Origin: Pigmentiphaga aceris
GTDB taxonomy: Bacteria > Pseudomonadota > Gammaproteobacteria > Burkholderiales > Burkholderiaceae_B
Reading direction: 5' to 3'
Length of the DNA: 64,000 nt
Assembly (NCBI RefSeq): GCF_008119665.1
Contig: NZ_CP043046.1
Location: forward strand, 3,906,001-3,970,000
The notes below the pieces were generated by a model, which was not told the origin of the DNA, did no database searches, and saw only the letters and a list, made by a program, of their open reading frames with translations. Shown here one piece after another: positions 29,109 through 38,829 of the stretch (within the stretch, counting starts at the first letter, position 1; each line of letters starts with the position of its first letter). Both the position numbers and the translations under genes were made by a program.

Positions 29109-29137
29109 ATCTTACCGAAAGATGCCAGTTATTGCAA
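29109..29137 (-). promoter_or_regulatory. Possible sigma-70-type promoter for proXWV
   Basis: On the minus strand TTGCAA (29137-29132) and TAAGAT (29114-29109) are spaced by 17 nt in an AT-rich patch. Each matches the consensus at four of six positions. It would give a leader of about 315 nt before proX, which otherwise shows no gene (28787-29271). Confidence 0.3.
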
Positions 29138-29271
29138 ATAAAGCAGGGAACCCTGGCGATGAACGGGCGTCTTAAGCACCTTTTACAAGCCAGCGAGTTA
29201 CTCAACAGTAGACCTGCTTTGATCTGTTTAGAAGACAAAAACGGTGCCCTGATAGCAGCCGTATAACGCAA

Positions 29272-29313
29272 AAAAAAGAGCGTGATCGACAGACATCGAT
29301 CACGCTCTTTTTT
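29272..29313 (-). terminator. Perfect Rho-independent terminator after opgH (works both ways)
   Basis: An 18-bp perfect stem (AAAAAAGAGCGTGATCGA with its inverse) closes a 6-nt loop CAGACA. T-runs stand at both ends, one per strand. It lies 40 nt past the opgH stop and shields the proXWV upstream region. Confidence 0.9.
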
Positions 29314-29352
29314 CATGCTGTCGGGCCTGAAAAAGCTCCCGCCATCGCCCCA

Positions 29353-31803
29353 TCAAGACGGTGCTTTTTCTCGCAACCAGACCGGTGCACGGCCCTCGAT
29401 CCAGACCCGTTCATGCAATCGGGACAAGACCACCGGATCGTTCAGCAGCTTGATGCGCTGCGGTTCGGTCAGGCCGATCGGACCTGCTTCAAGCGCTGCT
29501 TCGACCATTTCCGAGCGATGCTTTTCGACCGGGGCTGCGTCGCGGTGACGCGCGGTACCCATGCCGCAAGCCAGTGCATTGATCACCGGGTCGGCCACGG
29601 CATCCAGGAAGCCCGGTTTGCGCTTGGCGCGGTTTTCGTCGGTGTACTGCTTGGTCGCCACCAGCGCCGCCGGCGGGTCGGTTTCCTCGGGAATCAGCAG
29701 CAACTTGTCGTCAAACGCCTTGCGGCCCAGCGTCACGTAGCTGGAAATCACCGACAGCGGAATCGCCAGCAGCAGCGACACCAGAATCGGTGCCATCCAC
29801 CACAGGAAAACCGGGTTCAGCCAGGCCACCAGTGCGCCCCACAACAAGCCCAGCAAGGTCTGCAGGCCGTGACGCTTGATGGCCTCGCTCCAGGGCGTCT
29901 GATCGTTATCACGTGCGGGAGATTTCCACTGCACCGACCAGCCCAGGAAGGCCGACACCACAAAGCGCGTATGGAACAACATGCGCACCGGTGCCAGCAG
30001 CATCGAGAACAGGACTTCCATCAGCATGCTCGTCATGAGCTTGCGCGGCCCGCCAAAGCCTTTCGAGTCTTGAACGATGATCAGCAGCACGCTGAGCACC
30101 TTGGGCAAGAACAGCAGCACAGTGGTCGTCGTGAACAGCACGATGGCCTTGTCCGGATGCCACTGCGGCCAGATCGGGAACAACTGCCGGGGTTCGGCGA
30201 AGTACGTCGGTTCCATCAAGGTATGTACACCCAGCAGCGCGGTGGACAAGGTCAGGAACAGGAACCACAGCGGTGCCGACAGATAAGACATCACACCCGT
30301 CAGGAACACAGCGCGGTGCACCGGGTGCATGCCGTTGACCAGGAACAGGCGGAAGTTCATCAGATTGCCCTGGCACCATCGCTGGTCCCGCTGCACTTCA
30401 TCCAGCAGATTGGGCGGCAATTCTTCGTAGCTGCCGTCCAGGTCGTAGGCAATCCACACACCCCAACCAGCACGGCGCATCAGCGCAGCTTCGACGAAGT
30501 CATGCGACAGAATCGCCCCTGCAAACGCACCTCGGCCCGGCAAGGGCGCAAGCGCGCAATGCTGGATGAAAGGCGCAAGCCGGATGATCGCGTTATGGCC
30601 CCAGTAATGCGACTCGCCCAGTTGCCAGAAATGCAGACCGGCGGTGAACAAAGGGCCGTACACACGTGTGGCGAACTGCTGGAAACGCGCATACAGGCTG
30701 TCCATGCCGGACGCACGCGGTGCCGACTGGATGATACCGGCTTCCGGGTTGGCTTCCATCAACACCACCAGGCGCTTCAGGCATTCGCCCGTCATCACGC
30801 TGTCGGCGTCGAGCACGATCATGTAGCGATAGTCTTTACCCCAGCGACGGCAGAAGTCGTCGATGTTGCCGCTCTTGCGCTTCACGCGACGGCGGCGACG
30901 GCGATAGAAGATGCGACCGAAGCCGCCAACCGCCTGGCACAGCTCTACCCATGCGGCGTGTTCCGCCACGCAGGTGTCGGCGTGATAGCTGTCGCTCAAT
31001 ACGAAGAAGTCAAAGTGATCGAGCTGTCCTGCGGCTGCCACCGACTCATAGGTCGCCCGCAGTCCGGCAAACACGCGTGCCACGTCTTCGTTGCAGATCG
31101 GCATGACGATTGCAGTACGCGCGCCCGGCGTGATCGGCGCATCTTCCACCGCAGACGCCGAGATGCTGTACTTGTCGCGGCCCATCATGAGCTGCAGGAA
31201 GCCCATCAAGGCCGTCCAGAACCCCGCCCCGACCCAGCCGAACAGCAAGGCGAACAGGAACAGGATCGCGACTTCAAGAATCTGGCCGCCTTGGTACGGC
31301 AGCACCGCTTTCATGTACCAGGTGGCCACGCAGGTCTGCACGATCACCAGGAACAGCAACACCATGCGGCGTGACTCGCCAGCACGACGCCAGCGCGGCT
31401 CGACGTGCGATGCGCCTTCGATGGAACGGCGCTTGGGTGCCGTGCCACGGAAGCGCCGCCAGCCCCGCACCACCGGGTTGGTGATCCAGGGTTCCGGGGC
31501 CATCGAGGTACGCGCGAGCGGCGGCGTGGCAGCCAGACAAGCGGCACCACGCGCGTCTTCTCGCACGACGCCTGCCTCGACCAGCGATTCGCCAAAGCCG
31601 ATACCCAGGCGAGTCGCCTGCGAGGCGGCCACCGGGTCGGTAACGTCGGCGCGCTCGACGGCGCTGTCTGCGCCGGCAAGCACCCGGTGTGTTTTCAGGA
31701 AGGCGTCGGACTCGGCCGGATCGCCCACGGCGTTGTGCAGGACATCGCGCTGCGTCCCGGACAGCGGCAAGAGGTCGAGATAGACCTCGGCCGGCGCGTT
31801 CAT
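29353..31803 (-). CDS. opgH: Periplasmic glucan glucosyltransferase OpgH (MdoH)
   Basis: The 816-residue inner-membrane glycosyltransferase (GT2) polymerises UDP-glucose into the beta-1,2 backbone of osmoregulated periplasmic glucans. Strongly conserved blocks include [33 protein letters not shown] (metal-binding DAD), [28 protein letters not shown] (catalytic D) and [13 protein letters not shown] (QxxRW-type). About eight membrane helices surround the catalytic loop. ATG 31803 is preferred since [14 protein letters not shown] lines up with the known MdoH N-terminus; an in-frame ATG at 31824 would overlap opgG. It follows opgG by 4 nt. Confidence 0.96.
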   Translation of the reverse strand: MNAPAEVYLDLLPLSGTQRDVLHNAVGDPAESDAFLKTHRVLAGADSAVERADVTDPVAASQATRLGIGFGESLVEAGVVREDARGAACLAATPPLARTSMAPEPWITNPVVRGWRRFRGTAPKRRSIEGASHVEPRWRRAGESRRMVLLFLVIVQTCVATWYMKAVLPYQGGQILEVAILFLFALLFGWVGAGFWTALMGFLQLMMGRDKYSISASAVEDAPITPGARTAIVMPICNEDVARVFAGLRATYESVAAAGQLDHFDFFVLSDSYHADTCVAEHAAWVELCQAVGGFGRIFYRRRRRRVKRKSGNIDDFCRRWGKDYRYMIVLDADSVMTGECLKRLVVLMEANPEAGIIQSAPRASGMDSLYARFQQFATRVYGPLFTAGLHFWQLGESHYWGHNAIIRLAPFIQHCALAPLPGRGAFAGAILSHDFVEAALMRRAGWGVWIAYDLDGSYEELPPNLLDEVQRDQRWCQGNLMNFRLFLVNGMHPVHRAVFLTGVMSYLSAPLWFLFLTLSTALLGVHTLMEPTYFAEPRQLFPIWPQWHPDKAIVLFTTTTVLLFLPKVLSVLLIIVQDSKGFGGPRKLMTSMLMEVLFSMLLAPVRMLFHTRFVVSAFLGWSVQWKSPARDNDQTPWSEAIKRHGLQTLLGLLWGALVAWLNPVFLWWMAPILVSLLLAIPLSVISSYVTLGRKAFDDKLLLIPEETDPPAALVATKQYTDENRAKRKPGFLDAVADPVINALACGMGTARHRDAAPVEKHRSEMVEAALEAGPIGLTEPQRIKLLNDPVVLSRLHERVWIEGRAPVWLREKAPS

Positions 31804-31807
31804 AGGC

Positions 31808-33400
31808 TTATTGGGCGTTTTCATTGACCGGCAACTGGTAGCTCCAGGTTTCCGACAAAATATTGTCGCCGTTGCGCAATTGCGCCCGCAGTTCGGCAGG
31901 CTTGGTTGCGTCTTTGACCTTCAAACGAATCAGCAGACGCCAACCGCCCGTGACCGGGTTGCGGCGGACCGTGGATTCAAGAATGTCGGCATTGCCGTTG
32001 TGCGAGACGTTCGAACCGATCACCACGTCTTGCGGCAGGTCCTTGAAGACCGGGCCGACGAAGTCGATGTAGAACGCCGTGCTGTCGTCCGGACGACGGA
32101 TCTGGTCAGCACCACGGATTTCGCCGGGTGCACGACGCGTCTGCTGAACCCATGCAACCTTCGAGTCGTGATACTTCGGCTCGTTGCGCGTCCAGTACAT
32201 CGTGTATTCCAGGTCCAGCGCCTCGCCAGCCTTCGGCTGCGTCTCGGGCACCCACATGGTCACGATGTTGTCATTGGTCTCATCGCCAGTCGGAATCTCG
32301 ACCAGTTCGACACGACCCTTGCCCCACTGCCCTTTGGGCACGATCCACAGGCTGGGACGCAGTTCGTAGCGGTCCTCGATGTCCTCGTAACGCGAGGGAT
32401 CACGGGCACGCTGCAACAGACCGAAGCCAGCCGGGTTCTCGATCGCAAAACCACTGGTCGCCAGGCGACGCGGATTGTTCAGCGGACGCCAGATCCATTC
32501 GCCATTGCCGGCGTGGATGGCCAAGCCGTCCGAATCATGCAGTTCGGGACGGAAGTTAGGCGTTGGCGACGGCTGGTTCGAGCCGAACAGGAACATGCTG
32601 GCGGTGGCGGCAATACCCAGCTTGGATACACGGTCACGCAAATAGATACGCGACTTCACATCCACCACGGTGTCGTCGCCGGGCGTGAAGGTAAAGCGGA
32701 AAGCGCCCGTGGCACGCGGCGAATCCAGCAGCGCGTACACCACCAGGTGCTTTTCCTTGTTGCCCGGTCGGGCAATCCAGAACTCACGGAAGCGCGGGAA
32801 TTCTTCACCCGTGGCCATGGCGGTATCGATCGCCAGACCGCGCGCCGATTGACCGTAGACCTGGCCCTTGCCCAACACGCGGAAGTAGCTGGCACCCAGG
32901 AACGACGCAACTTCGTCGTCACGCTTGGCCGGGTCATTCAGTGCGCTGAGAATCCGGAAGCCAGCAAAGCCCCCCAGATTCTTGGCGACATTCGGGTCGA
33001 GCTTCACGTTGCCGTAGTCAAAGAGCGCGGGATCGAACTTGATCTCGCGCACGCCTTGCGCGTCGATCTCGTGAATCTTCACCGGCTCGTCGAAGCTCAT
33101 GCCCAAATGATTGAAGGCAATCTGGAACGGCAGCTTCGCATCGTTCCAGTGGTAGCCCTCGCGCTTGGCCTGGATCTGCTGGTAACCAGCAAACTTCAGG
33201 TCGCGCAGCTCTTTGGGAATGTTGTTATTGACCGGCTTGAAGCCTTCAGACGACAAGGTCTTCGCACGTTTGGCGACGTCGAAGAAGTTGAACGCGTTGG
33301 CCTGACCCGCGCACAGCAAGCCAAGAACCATTACGCCAGCACCAAGGCTGCGACGTCCGCCAATAAACGGCAGGCGGAAAAAAGAAGAAGACGAGATCAC
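31808..33400 (-). CDS. opgG: Periplasmic glucan biosynthesis protein OpgG (MdoG)
   Basis: The 530-residue exported protein acts with OpgH in making or branching periplasmic glucans. The Sec signal (about residues 1-35, ending QANAF) is followed by the family start [18 protein letters not shown]. Later blocks such as [19 protein letters not shown] and [29 protein letters not shown] are strongly typical. GTG 33400 is chosen with an AGAGG site before it; the longer open frame has 48 unlikely residues in front of the signal. It is transcribed divergently from opgD across 236 nt that must hold both promoters. Confidence 0.94.
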   Translation of the reverse strand: MISSSSFFRLPFIGGRRSLGAGVMVLGLLCAGQANAFNFFDVAKRAKTLSSEGFKPVNNNIPKELRDLKFAGYQQIQAKREGYHWNDAKLPFQIAFNHLGMSFDEPVKIHEIDAQGVREIKFDPALFDYGNVKLDPNVAKNLGGFAGFRILSALNDPAKRDDEVASFLGASYFRVLGKGQVYGQSARGLAIDTAMATGEEFPRFREFWIARPGNKEKHLVVYALLDSPRATGAFRFTFTPGDDTVVDVKSRIYLRDRVSKLGIAATASMFLFGSNQPSPTPNFRPELHDSDGLAIHAGNGEWIWRPLNNPRRLATSGFAIENPAGFGLLQRARDPSRYEDIEDRYELRPSLWIVPKGQWGKGRVELVEIPTGDETNDNIVTMWVPETQPKAGEALDLEYTMYWTRNEPKYHDSKVAWVQQTRRAPGEIRGADQIRRPDDSTAFYIDFVGPVFKDLPQDVVIGSNVSHNGNADILESTVRRNPVTGGWRLLIRLKVKDATKPAELRAQLRNGDNILSETWSYQLPVNENAQ

Positions 33401-33636
33401 GAAGCCTCTGTGTATGGTCAGTGTGCATAAATTCGCACACGGCGATTTTAAGGAGTACGCGTGCGCCACAGCCAAATGCGCGTATCTGTTTGTAACTTTC
33501 GGGCTTTTTGCTATTCGTGCATCGATCCGTAAGGCCGAGCCCAATCAGAACCATAGGGTTACGTCTGGCTGACGGGAAAGCCACAAGTGTTTGCTACTGT
33601 ATTGATTTTTGCAGATCTTGACAGCGACCCCGGCCT

Positions 33637-35238
33637 ATGATTGATCGACGCACTTTCCTTGCTTCCGCCGCTGCCTCCGTTGGTTTGACTGCGCTCGGGT
33701 ATTCAAACGCGACAAACGCAGCCGCACTTTCCTTTAGCCCTGCAAAACCTTTTTCTCACGACGGCCTGATTGCTCAGGCCCGCGACATGGCTGGCAAACC
33801 CTACGCGCCCGCGTGGGTCTTGCCGCCTGAAGTGCTTGACCGTATCAATTACGAAGAGCACGGCAAAATCCGCTTCAAGCCCGACCATGCCCTGTTCGTC
33901 GACGGACCAGGCAAATTCCCGGTGACGTTCTTCCACCTTGGGCAGTTTTTCCGCATTCCCGTGCAGATGTTCCTGCTGGACAAATCGGACGACACCACCG
34001 TTGCCCGCGAAATTGCCTACGACGACAAGTACTTCGACATGCCGGAAAACAGTCCGGCCCATGAACTGCCCCACGGTGCCGGTTTTGCCGGATTTCGTTT
34101 CCAGGAAGCACGCGACGGCGACCTGGACTGGAAAAAGAACGATTGGGTGGCATTTCTGGGTGCCTCGTACTTCCGCGCCATCGGCGAGCTCTATCAATAT
34201 GGACTGTCGGCGCGCGGCATTGCGGTCGATGTCGCCGAACCCACGTCACCGGAAGAATTCCCCGACTTCACCCAGTTTTATTTCGACCCTCCCAAACCGG
34301 GCAGCGACGTGGTCACAGTCTATGCCCTGTTGAACGGTCCCAGCGTGACCGGTGCCTTTCGATTCGACATGCGGCGTGGAAAAGGGGTGGTCATGGATGT
34401 CGACAGCGTGCTGTTCCTGCGCAAAGACATCAAACGCTTCGGTGTCGCACCGCTTACCTCTATGTATTGGTACTCGGAAACCGAGAAACCCACGGCAGTG
34501 GACTGGCGTCCGGAGGTGCACGATTCGGACGGCCTGGCCATCTGGACCGGTGCAGGCGAACATCTGTGGCGGCCACTGAACAATCCGCCGCACACCACCG
34601 CATCGGCGTTCATGGATAACAAGCCACGCGGCTATGGTCTGTCGCAGCGCGATCGCAATTTCGACCATTACCTGGACGGCGTCCATTACGACCGCCGCCC
34701 AAGCCTGTGGGTGGAACCGATCGGGGATTGGGGCAAGGGTTCGGTGCAGTTGGTCGAAATCACTACTGATGACGAGATTCACGACAACATCGTTGCCATG
34801 TGGGTGCCGCAAGATCCGGCGCGCCAGGGCCAAAGTTATCGCTTTGGGTATCGATTGCACTGGCTCGCAGATGACCCGTTCCCCAGCCCCTTGGCCCGCT
34901 GCGTGGCAACGCGATTGGGCAATGGCGGCCAGCCGGGCCAGCCGCGCCCAGCCAATGTGCGCAAATTCCTGGTCGAGTTTTCGGGCAAGCCCTTGGCAGA
35001 GTTGCCGTTTGGGGTGATACCGGAACCGGTATTGACCACCTCACGCGGAAATTTCTCCTACGTTTTGCCGGAAGCAGTCCCGAATGATGTGCCTGGTCAC
35101 TGGCGTATTCAATTCGACCTAGTGGCCGATGGTACGGACCCGATTGAACTGCGTCTGTTCCTGAAGTCCGGCGACAAGACGCTGACAGAGACGTGGTCGT
35201 TCCAATATCACCCGTTCCCTACGCGCACTACACGCTGA
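33637..35238 (+). CDS. opgD: Periplasmic glucan biosynthesis protein OpgD (MdoD), Tat-exported
   Basis: The 533-residue protein is a paralogue of OpgG. It begins with a twin-arginine signal (MIDRRTFLASAAASVGL), as is characteristic of OpgD, which governs glucan backbone length. Shared OpgG/D blocks include FHLGQFFRIPVQMFLLD, EPTSPEEFPDFTQFYFDPP and NNPPHTTASAFMDNKPRGYGLSQRDRNFDHY. It is divergent from opgGH, so all three glucan genes lie at one locus. A clear terminator follows. Confidence 0.94.
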   Translation: MIDRRTFLASAAASVGLTALGYSNATNAAALSFSPAKPFSHDGLIAQARDMAGKPYAPAWVLPPEVLDRINYEEHGKIRFKPDHALFVDGPGKFPVTFFHLGQFFRIPVQMFLLDKSDDTTVAREIAYDDKYFDMPENSPAHELPHGAGFAGFRFQEARDGDLDWKKNDWVAFLGASYFRAIGELYQYGLSARGIAVDVAEPTSPEEFPDFTQFYFDPPKPGSDVVTVYALLNGPSVTGAFRFDMRRGKGVVMDVDSVLFLRKDIKRFGVAPLTSMYWYSETEKPTAVDWRPEVHDSDGLAIWTGAGEHLWRPLNNPPHTTASAFMDNKPRGYGLSQRDRNFDHYLDGVHYDRRPSLWVEPIGDWGKGSVQLVEITTDDEIHDNIVAMWVPQDPARQGQSYRFGYRLHWLADDPFPSPLARCVATRLGNGGQPGQPRPANVRKFLVEFSGKPLAELPFGVIPEPVLTTSRGNFSYVLPEAVPNDVPGHWRIQFDLVADGTDPIELRLFLKSGDKTLTETWSFQYHPFPTRTTR

Positions 35239-35261
35239 ACCCGCAGGACTAAGGACAAAAG

Positions 35262-35286
35262 GGCACCTATTTGGTGCCTTTTTTTT
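35262..35286 (+). terminator. Rho-independent terminator after opgD
   Basis: GGCACC and GGTGCC pair around TATTT, and eight T residues follow. The A-run in front extends the stem. It lies 24 nt past the opgD stop. Confidence 0.9.
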
Positions 35287-35636
35287 GCGCCAGCTCAGTT
35301 AACACTGAATACAAGCTGAATTATTCGAGGTTTATCTTGCACACTGCTGAACCTGCCATTTCCGGGCGGGTCGAATCATCACGCCAACATTCGCAGCCTG
35401 CTGCAGTCATTTTTACCCGGACGAGTTGCTGCTTGTGCGCAATTCCCGCTTCCACTTCGCAACAATACCGGGTAATTACTTACACCCCTGGTATGATCGC
35501 CGACGCTGATATATAGCGGCAACCGCACACAGTCATGCGCAAAACCGTCTTCCACAGTACCGGTCCAACGTATCCGGCTTTGTCTGGCAAATGACTGAAC
35601 GGCCCGGCAATTCACCTTTTTAAAGGTACGCCTGTC
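35287..35636. other. Intergenic stretch before the DUF3861-like gene
   Basis: No gene is credible in these 350 bases; short open frames here have no ribosome-binding site or homology that I recognise. A GGTATGATCG segment near 35491 could be a -10 element for the next gene. Nothing else stands out. Confidence 0.4.
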
Positions 35637-35939
35637 ATGTCTGAAGCCTCTGCATTTCGCTACACCATCACCATTGCTCCTGATCTTGCAGATAAGACGC
35701 CACCACTGCGCTATACCGCAGACACCGCCCATGATCTGCTGCACGCTATTGCTCGCTTGAATGCGGCGGGTCGTTATGTACCTGCTGATGCGGCCGCACT
35801 CGCTTGTGCCTTGCACACCATCGAAAACGTGATCCAGGCTTATCCGGAAGACGAAATCCTTGCTCCCCTTGCTGGCCCGGTCACAGAAGCCCTGCGTCGC
35901 CTCGAACACTGCACGCCGCCGCATGCCGTATTTGCGTAA
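35637..35939 (+). CDS. DUF3861-like small protein
   Basis: The protein has 100 residues. The pattern YTITIAP...PPLRYTADTAHDLLHAIARLNAAGRYVPADAAALACALHTIENVI resembles the DUF3861 family: a beta strand followed by helices, with a conserved hydrophobic helix. The family has no known function. It is probably cytosolic. It is followed after 51 nt by the Bcr/CflA exporter gene on the same strand. Confidence 0.55.
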   Translation: MSEASAFRYTITIAPDLADKTPPLRYTADTAHDLLHAIARLNAAGRYVPADAAALACALHTIENVIQAYPEDEILAPLAGPVTEALRRLEHCTPPHAVFA

Positions 35940-35990
35940 TCTGACTGCTCTACCTTCACGCTTTCCCCTTACCGATCCTGCTTCTTCTTG

Positions 35991-37187
35991 ATGTCTCTTA
36001 AATCCCCTATTCCCGGTTGGCTGGTTCTGATGGCTTCGTTGACCGCGCTTGGTCCACTGTCCATCGACATGTATCTGCCGAGTTTCCCGGCAATTGCAGA
36101 AAGCCTGGCCACCGACCGTGGATCGGTTGAACGTACCTTGGCTGCGTTCCTGATCGGGCTGGCGATTGGCCAATTGTTTTACGGCCCGCTGAGCGATCGC
36201 TTCGGACGCAAACCGCCGCTATATGTAGGCCTTGCCATTTACGTGGCGGCGTCCCTGGGCTGCGTATTTGCATCCAGCATCGACGCCCTGACCGCCTTGC
36301 GATTTTTCCAGGCATTGGGCGGCAGCGCGGGGATGGTGATTGCACGCGCAGTGATTCGTGACCGCAGCGACACCCGGGGTTCCGCCCAGGCCTTGTCGCT
36401 GTTGATGCTGGTAATGGGCGTTGCGCCGATTCTTGCCCCGTTGCTGGGCGGTGCGCTGCTGACTCTGGCCGGCTGGCACGGCATCTTCGTATTTCTGAGC
36501 GTATTCGGCGGTGGCGTATTGGTTGCCGTCGTAAGCCGCATGCAGGAAACCGTTATCGCACAAAGCGCAGCACGCATCAGTATTGGTTCGGTGCTCAGCA
36601 ATTACGGCCGGCTGCTGAAGAACCGCCATTTCATGGCCTGTGCAGCCGCTGGCGGACTTGGCATCTCGGGCATGTTTGCGTACATCGTCGGCTCGCCGCA
36701 TATTTTCATCGAACACTATGGCGTTTCACCTGGACATTACGGCCTGCTGTTCGGGCTGAACGCGATCGGTATCGTGGGCGGCTCGCAAGTCAATGCCCGA
36801 CTGCTGCGCAAATGCCAGCCGCATCGAATCCTGCGCAAGGCGCTGTGGGGATTACCGATTGCGAGCCTGGTCGGCCTGAGCCTGGCCGCCAGCGGCATGA
36901 TTAACCTGCCCTTGTTGATGCTTTGCCTGTTCGTATTTATTGGCAGCCTGGGTTTCATCGGTCCCAATGCAACGGCGCTTGCGCTGGCAGGCCAAGGTGC
37001 CCGCACCGGTGCCGCATCAGCCCTGTTGGGCACCTTGCAGTTTGTTTTGGGCACCTTGGCAGGCGTGGCAGTCAGCCTGGCACCGAACGCGGGGGAACTC
37101 AGTTTGCTGGCGGTAATGTCGGTGTGCGGCGTGGGTGCCCTGTTGCTGGGCAAGGCCGGCATTTCTCGACACGGCGAGCCGCACTGA
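35991..37187 (+). CDS. Bcr/CflA-family multidrug exporter (MFS)
   Basis: The 398-residue proton-driven exporter has 12 predicted membrane segments. The N-terminal LGPLSIDMYLPSFPAI and the loop motif GPLSDRFGRKPPLYVGL (motif A of the DHA1 drug exporters) identify the Bcr/CflA group, as does RAVIRDRSDTRGSAQALSLLMLVMGVAPILAPLLGG. Members export bicyclomycin, chloramphenicol or sulfonamides, and sometimes cysteine. The substrate is not evident. The TTG directly before ATG 35991 is not needed. Confidence 0.88.
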   Translation: MSLKSPIPGWLVLMASLTALGPLSIDMYLPSFPAIAESLATDRGSVERTLAAFLIGLAIGQLFYGPLSDRFGRKPPLYVGLAIYVAASLGCVFASSIDALTALRFFQALGGSAGMVIARAVIRDRSDTRGSAQALSLLMLVMGVAPILAPLLGGALLTLAGWHGIFVFLSVFGGGVLVAVVSRMQETVIAQSAARISIGSVLSNYGRLLKNRHFMACAAAGGLGISGMFAYIVGSPHIFIEHYGVSPGHYGLLFGLNAIGIVGGSQVNARLLRKCQPHRILRKALWGLPIASLVGLSLAASGMINLPLLMLCLFVFIGSLGFIGPNATALALAGQGARTGAASALLGTLQFVLGTLAGVAVSLAPNAGELSLLAVMSVCGVGALLLGKAGISRHGEPH

Positions 37188-37211
37188 CGGCAAACTGAAG
37201 ACCGGCTGGGG

Positions 37212-37254
37212 GCATCTGCAATCGAGCGCTTGAATGACGCTCGACTGCAGATGC
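37212..37254. terminator. Strong hairpin between convergent genes
   Basis: Two 17-nt arms (37212-37228 and 37238-37254) pair with one mismatch around a 9-nt loop. No T-run follows on either strand. It lies in the 212-nt gap between the MFS gene and yaeQ, where it may block read-through or protect mRNA ends. Two 16-nt near-repeats (ACGCACTGAGTCAGAT type) lie further on at about 37335-37366. Confidence 0.5.
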
Positions 37255-37399
37255 AAACCGGACTGCCATATACCAACGCCAACTGCCACACGGTAAACGC
37301 CGGACGGCAAACCGTGCAGGACGATGGGTTAGAGACGCACTGAGTCAGATACGCAATGAGCCAGATACCCAACTTGGCGCTTACTGCTGCAGTTGCCAG

Positions 37400-37942
37400 C
37401 TACCGAGCCTTCTGCAAAAGTTCGCGCTCCACCCGCACGGCGGCATCGCCCGTGGTCACCCAGATCTCGTTATCTTCAATGGTGCACTGAACCTGCATGG
37501 TTCGTTGTGCCAGTTCAGCCAGCGCCAGCGTTTCTTCCACGCCGAAGCGATAAACCGACAGATTCGAAATCTTGGCCAGTGCACTCTTGTGCTGGGTCCA
37601 CCACACGTCGGCAGAACGTCCGTACAGATAAAGCACCACTTGGTCGGAACGACCTGCCGCCTTTCGGATCAGACGTTCATCAGGCATGCCCACGTCGATC
37701 CACAGGGTAATCGCACCGGTTAAATCCAGGCTCCAGATATCGGCCTCGTCGTCGGCACTCAGACCTCTGCCGAAAACCAGGTGTTCTTCTGCATGGAGGG
37801 CAAATGCCAAAACCCGCACCATGACCCGTTCTTCCGTCTCGGAAGGATGGCGGGCAATGGTCAGCGGGTGCTCTGCGTAGTACTGGCGATCCATGTCGGA
37901 TACCTGCAGTACGGCTTTGTAAACAATCGATCGAAGCGCCAT
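37400..37942 (-). CDS. yaeQ: YaeQ-family protein
   Basis: The 180-residue cytosolic protein of the YaeQ family has a nuclease-like PD-(D/E)XK fold of uncertain activity. The start MALRSIVYKAVLQVSDMDRQYYAEHPLTIARHPSETEERVM is diagnostic, followed by ...EADIWSLDLTGAITLWIDVGMPDE. The E. coli protein was linked to suppression of a transcription elongation defect. ATG 37942 gives the standard start; the frame extends 12 codons further. Confidence 0.9.
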   Translation of the reverse strand: MALRSIVYKAVLQVSDMDRQYYAEHPLTIARHPSETEERVMVRVLAFALHAEEHLVFGRGLSADDEADIWSLDLTGAITLWIDVGMPDERLIRKAAGRSDQVVLYLYGRSADVWWTQHKSALAKISNLSVYRFGVEETLALAELAQRTMQVQCTIEDNEIWVTTGDAAVRVERELLQKAR

Positions 37943-38035
37943 GGGAGTTAAGAGTTTATTAACGAAAATGTGTATCAAGTCTATCCGAGGTCTTCACCAC
38001 TGCGTGATTTAACCAATAGAATGACAGCTATGGAT

Positions 38036-38077
38036 TTTTTCTGCAGAATGCCGTAAAAGGCTTCCACCGCAGAAAAA
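38036..38077. promoter_or_regulatory. TTTTTCTGC inverted repeat upstream of the H-NS-like gene
   Basis: TTTTTCTGC (38036-38044) and GCAGAAAAA (38069-38077) are perfect inverse arms in the AT-rich gap between yaeQ and the H-NS-like gene, 95 nt before the latter. It could be a binding site or a leader hairpin. AT-rich patches like this are also what H-NS proteins bind, so autoregulation is possible. Confidence 0.35.
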
Positions 38078-38171
38078 CAGAAATTTGGCATCCGGCACGC
38101 TGCTGGCGACAAACTGACCAATCATCCCTCGCGCACGGCACAGCCGTATGCTTTACAACTAATGGATCACC

Positions 38172-38531
38172 ATGGCTAAAGAAACGTATCAAGCGATCCA
38201 GGCACAAATCAAGCGCCTGCAAGACAAAGCCGATACGCTGCGCGCCAAACAGCGCCAGCCTATCATCGCATCGATCGTGCGATCGCTGGACGAGTACTCA
38301 ATCACGCTCGACGAAATCAAAGCAGCACAAACCAAAGGCGTATCCGTGCGCAAGTCGCCGGGCCGTCCGGCGGGTAAAGCCGCTGCCGCGCCGAAGCCTG
38401 CACGTCAGGTCGCACCGAAGTATCGCCATCCCGATACTGGCGATACCTGGACTGGTCGTGGCAAGGCTCCGCGCTGGCTCGCCGCCGCCGAAGCGCAAGG
38501 CGCAACGCGCGACTCCTTCCTGATCAAGTAA
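38172..38531 (+). CDS. H-NS family nucleoid-associated protein
   Basis: The 119-residue protein has an N-terminal coiled-coil oligomerisation part (about 1-50), a linker rich in Lys, Ala and Pro with an AT-hook-like SPGRPAGK, and the C-terminal H-NS DNA-binding motif YRHPDTGDTWTGRGKAPRWL (about 84-103). Proteins of this kind in Burkholderiales and Bordetella silence AT-rich and foreign DNA. It stands alone, with a structured 3' region just downstream. Confidence 0.9.
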   Translation: MAKETYQAIQAQIKRLQDKADTLRAKQRQPIIASIVRSLDEYSITLDEIKAAQTKGVSVRKSPGRPAGKAAAAPKPARQVAPKYRHPDTGDTWTGRGKAPRWLAAAEAQGATRDSFLIK

Positions 38532-38544
38532 TAATCAGGAATTC

Positions 38545-38665
38545 ATTCAGCTGCATGGGACGCCCATAAGGCGTCCACATCAGAAATCCGCACGAGAAAT
38601 CTGTGCGACATGTCTCCGTGAACAATCCGCATGAGACATCTGCTTTCATGCAGCTGAATATTTTT
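38545..38665 (+). other. Structured 3' region of the H-NS-like gene (terminator or small RNA)
   Basis: ATTCAGCTGCATG (38545-38557) pairs perfectly with 38647-38659, and ATTTTT follows, as in an intrinsic terminator. The loop is 89 nt long and is itself ordered: a GGACGCC/GGCGTCC hairpin (38558-38576), then two 19-nt direct repeats (38585-38603 and 38624-38642, two differences) of the form AATCCGCACGAGAAATCTG. The arrangement suggests a multi-branched RNA rather than a plain terminator. Confidence 0.55.
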
Positions 38666-38792
38666 ACAAGCCAGGTTCTTCTACAAATCGGCTTGCGCAA
38701 ATCCCATTGCATAGCGGCAAACGTGGCTTAACGCCTCACTCCGCTCATCGCCTCCCCCGACTTTGCTCCCGTCAGCGGTATGCTATCCTGCA

Positions 38793-38812
38793 TACATACT
38801 TCAGTGTATGTA
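38793..38812. promoter_or_regulatory. AcrR-type palindromic operator
   Basis: TACATAC and GTATGTA, perfect inverse arms around TTCAGT, stand 17 nt before the start of the TetR-family gene. The arms resemble the operator known for AcrR upstream of acrAB (TACATAC...GTATGTA). It probably overlaps the promoter of the gene and serves autorepression. Confidence 0.7.
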
Positions 38813-38829
38813 AGTGGGATCTGTCGATT

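Noticed and set aside
29413..33430. Two long plus-strand frames opposite opgH and opgG
   Set aside because: Both are shadows of strongly conserved glucan genes on the other strand.
35271..35516. An 81-codon frame after the opgD terminator
   Set aside because: It begins inside the terminator, lacks a ribosome-binding site and has no recognisable feature.
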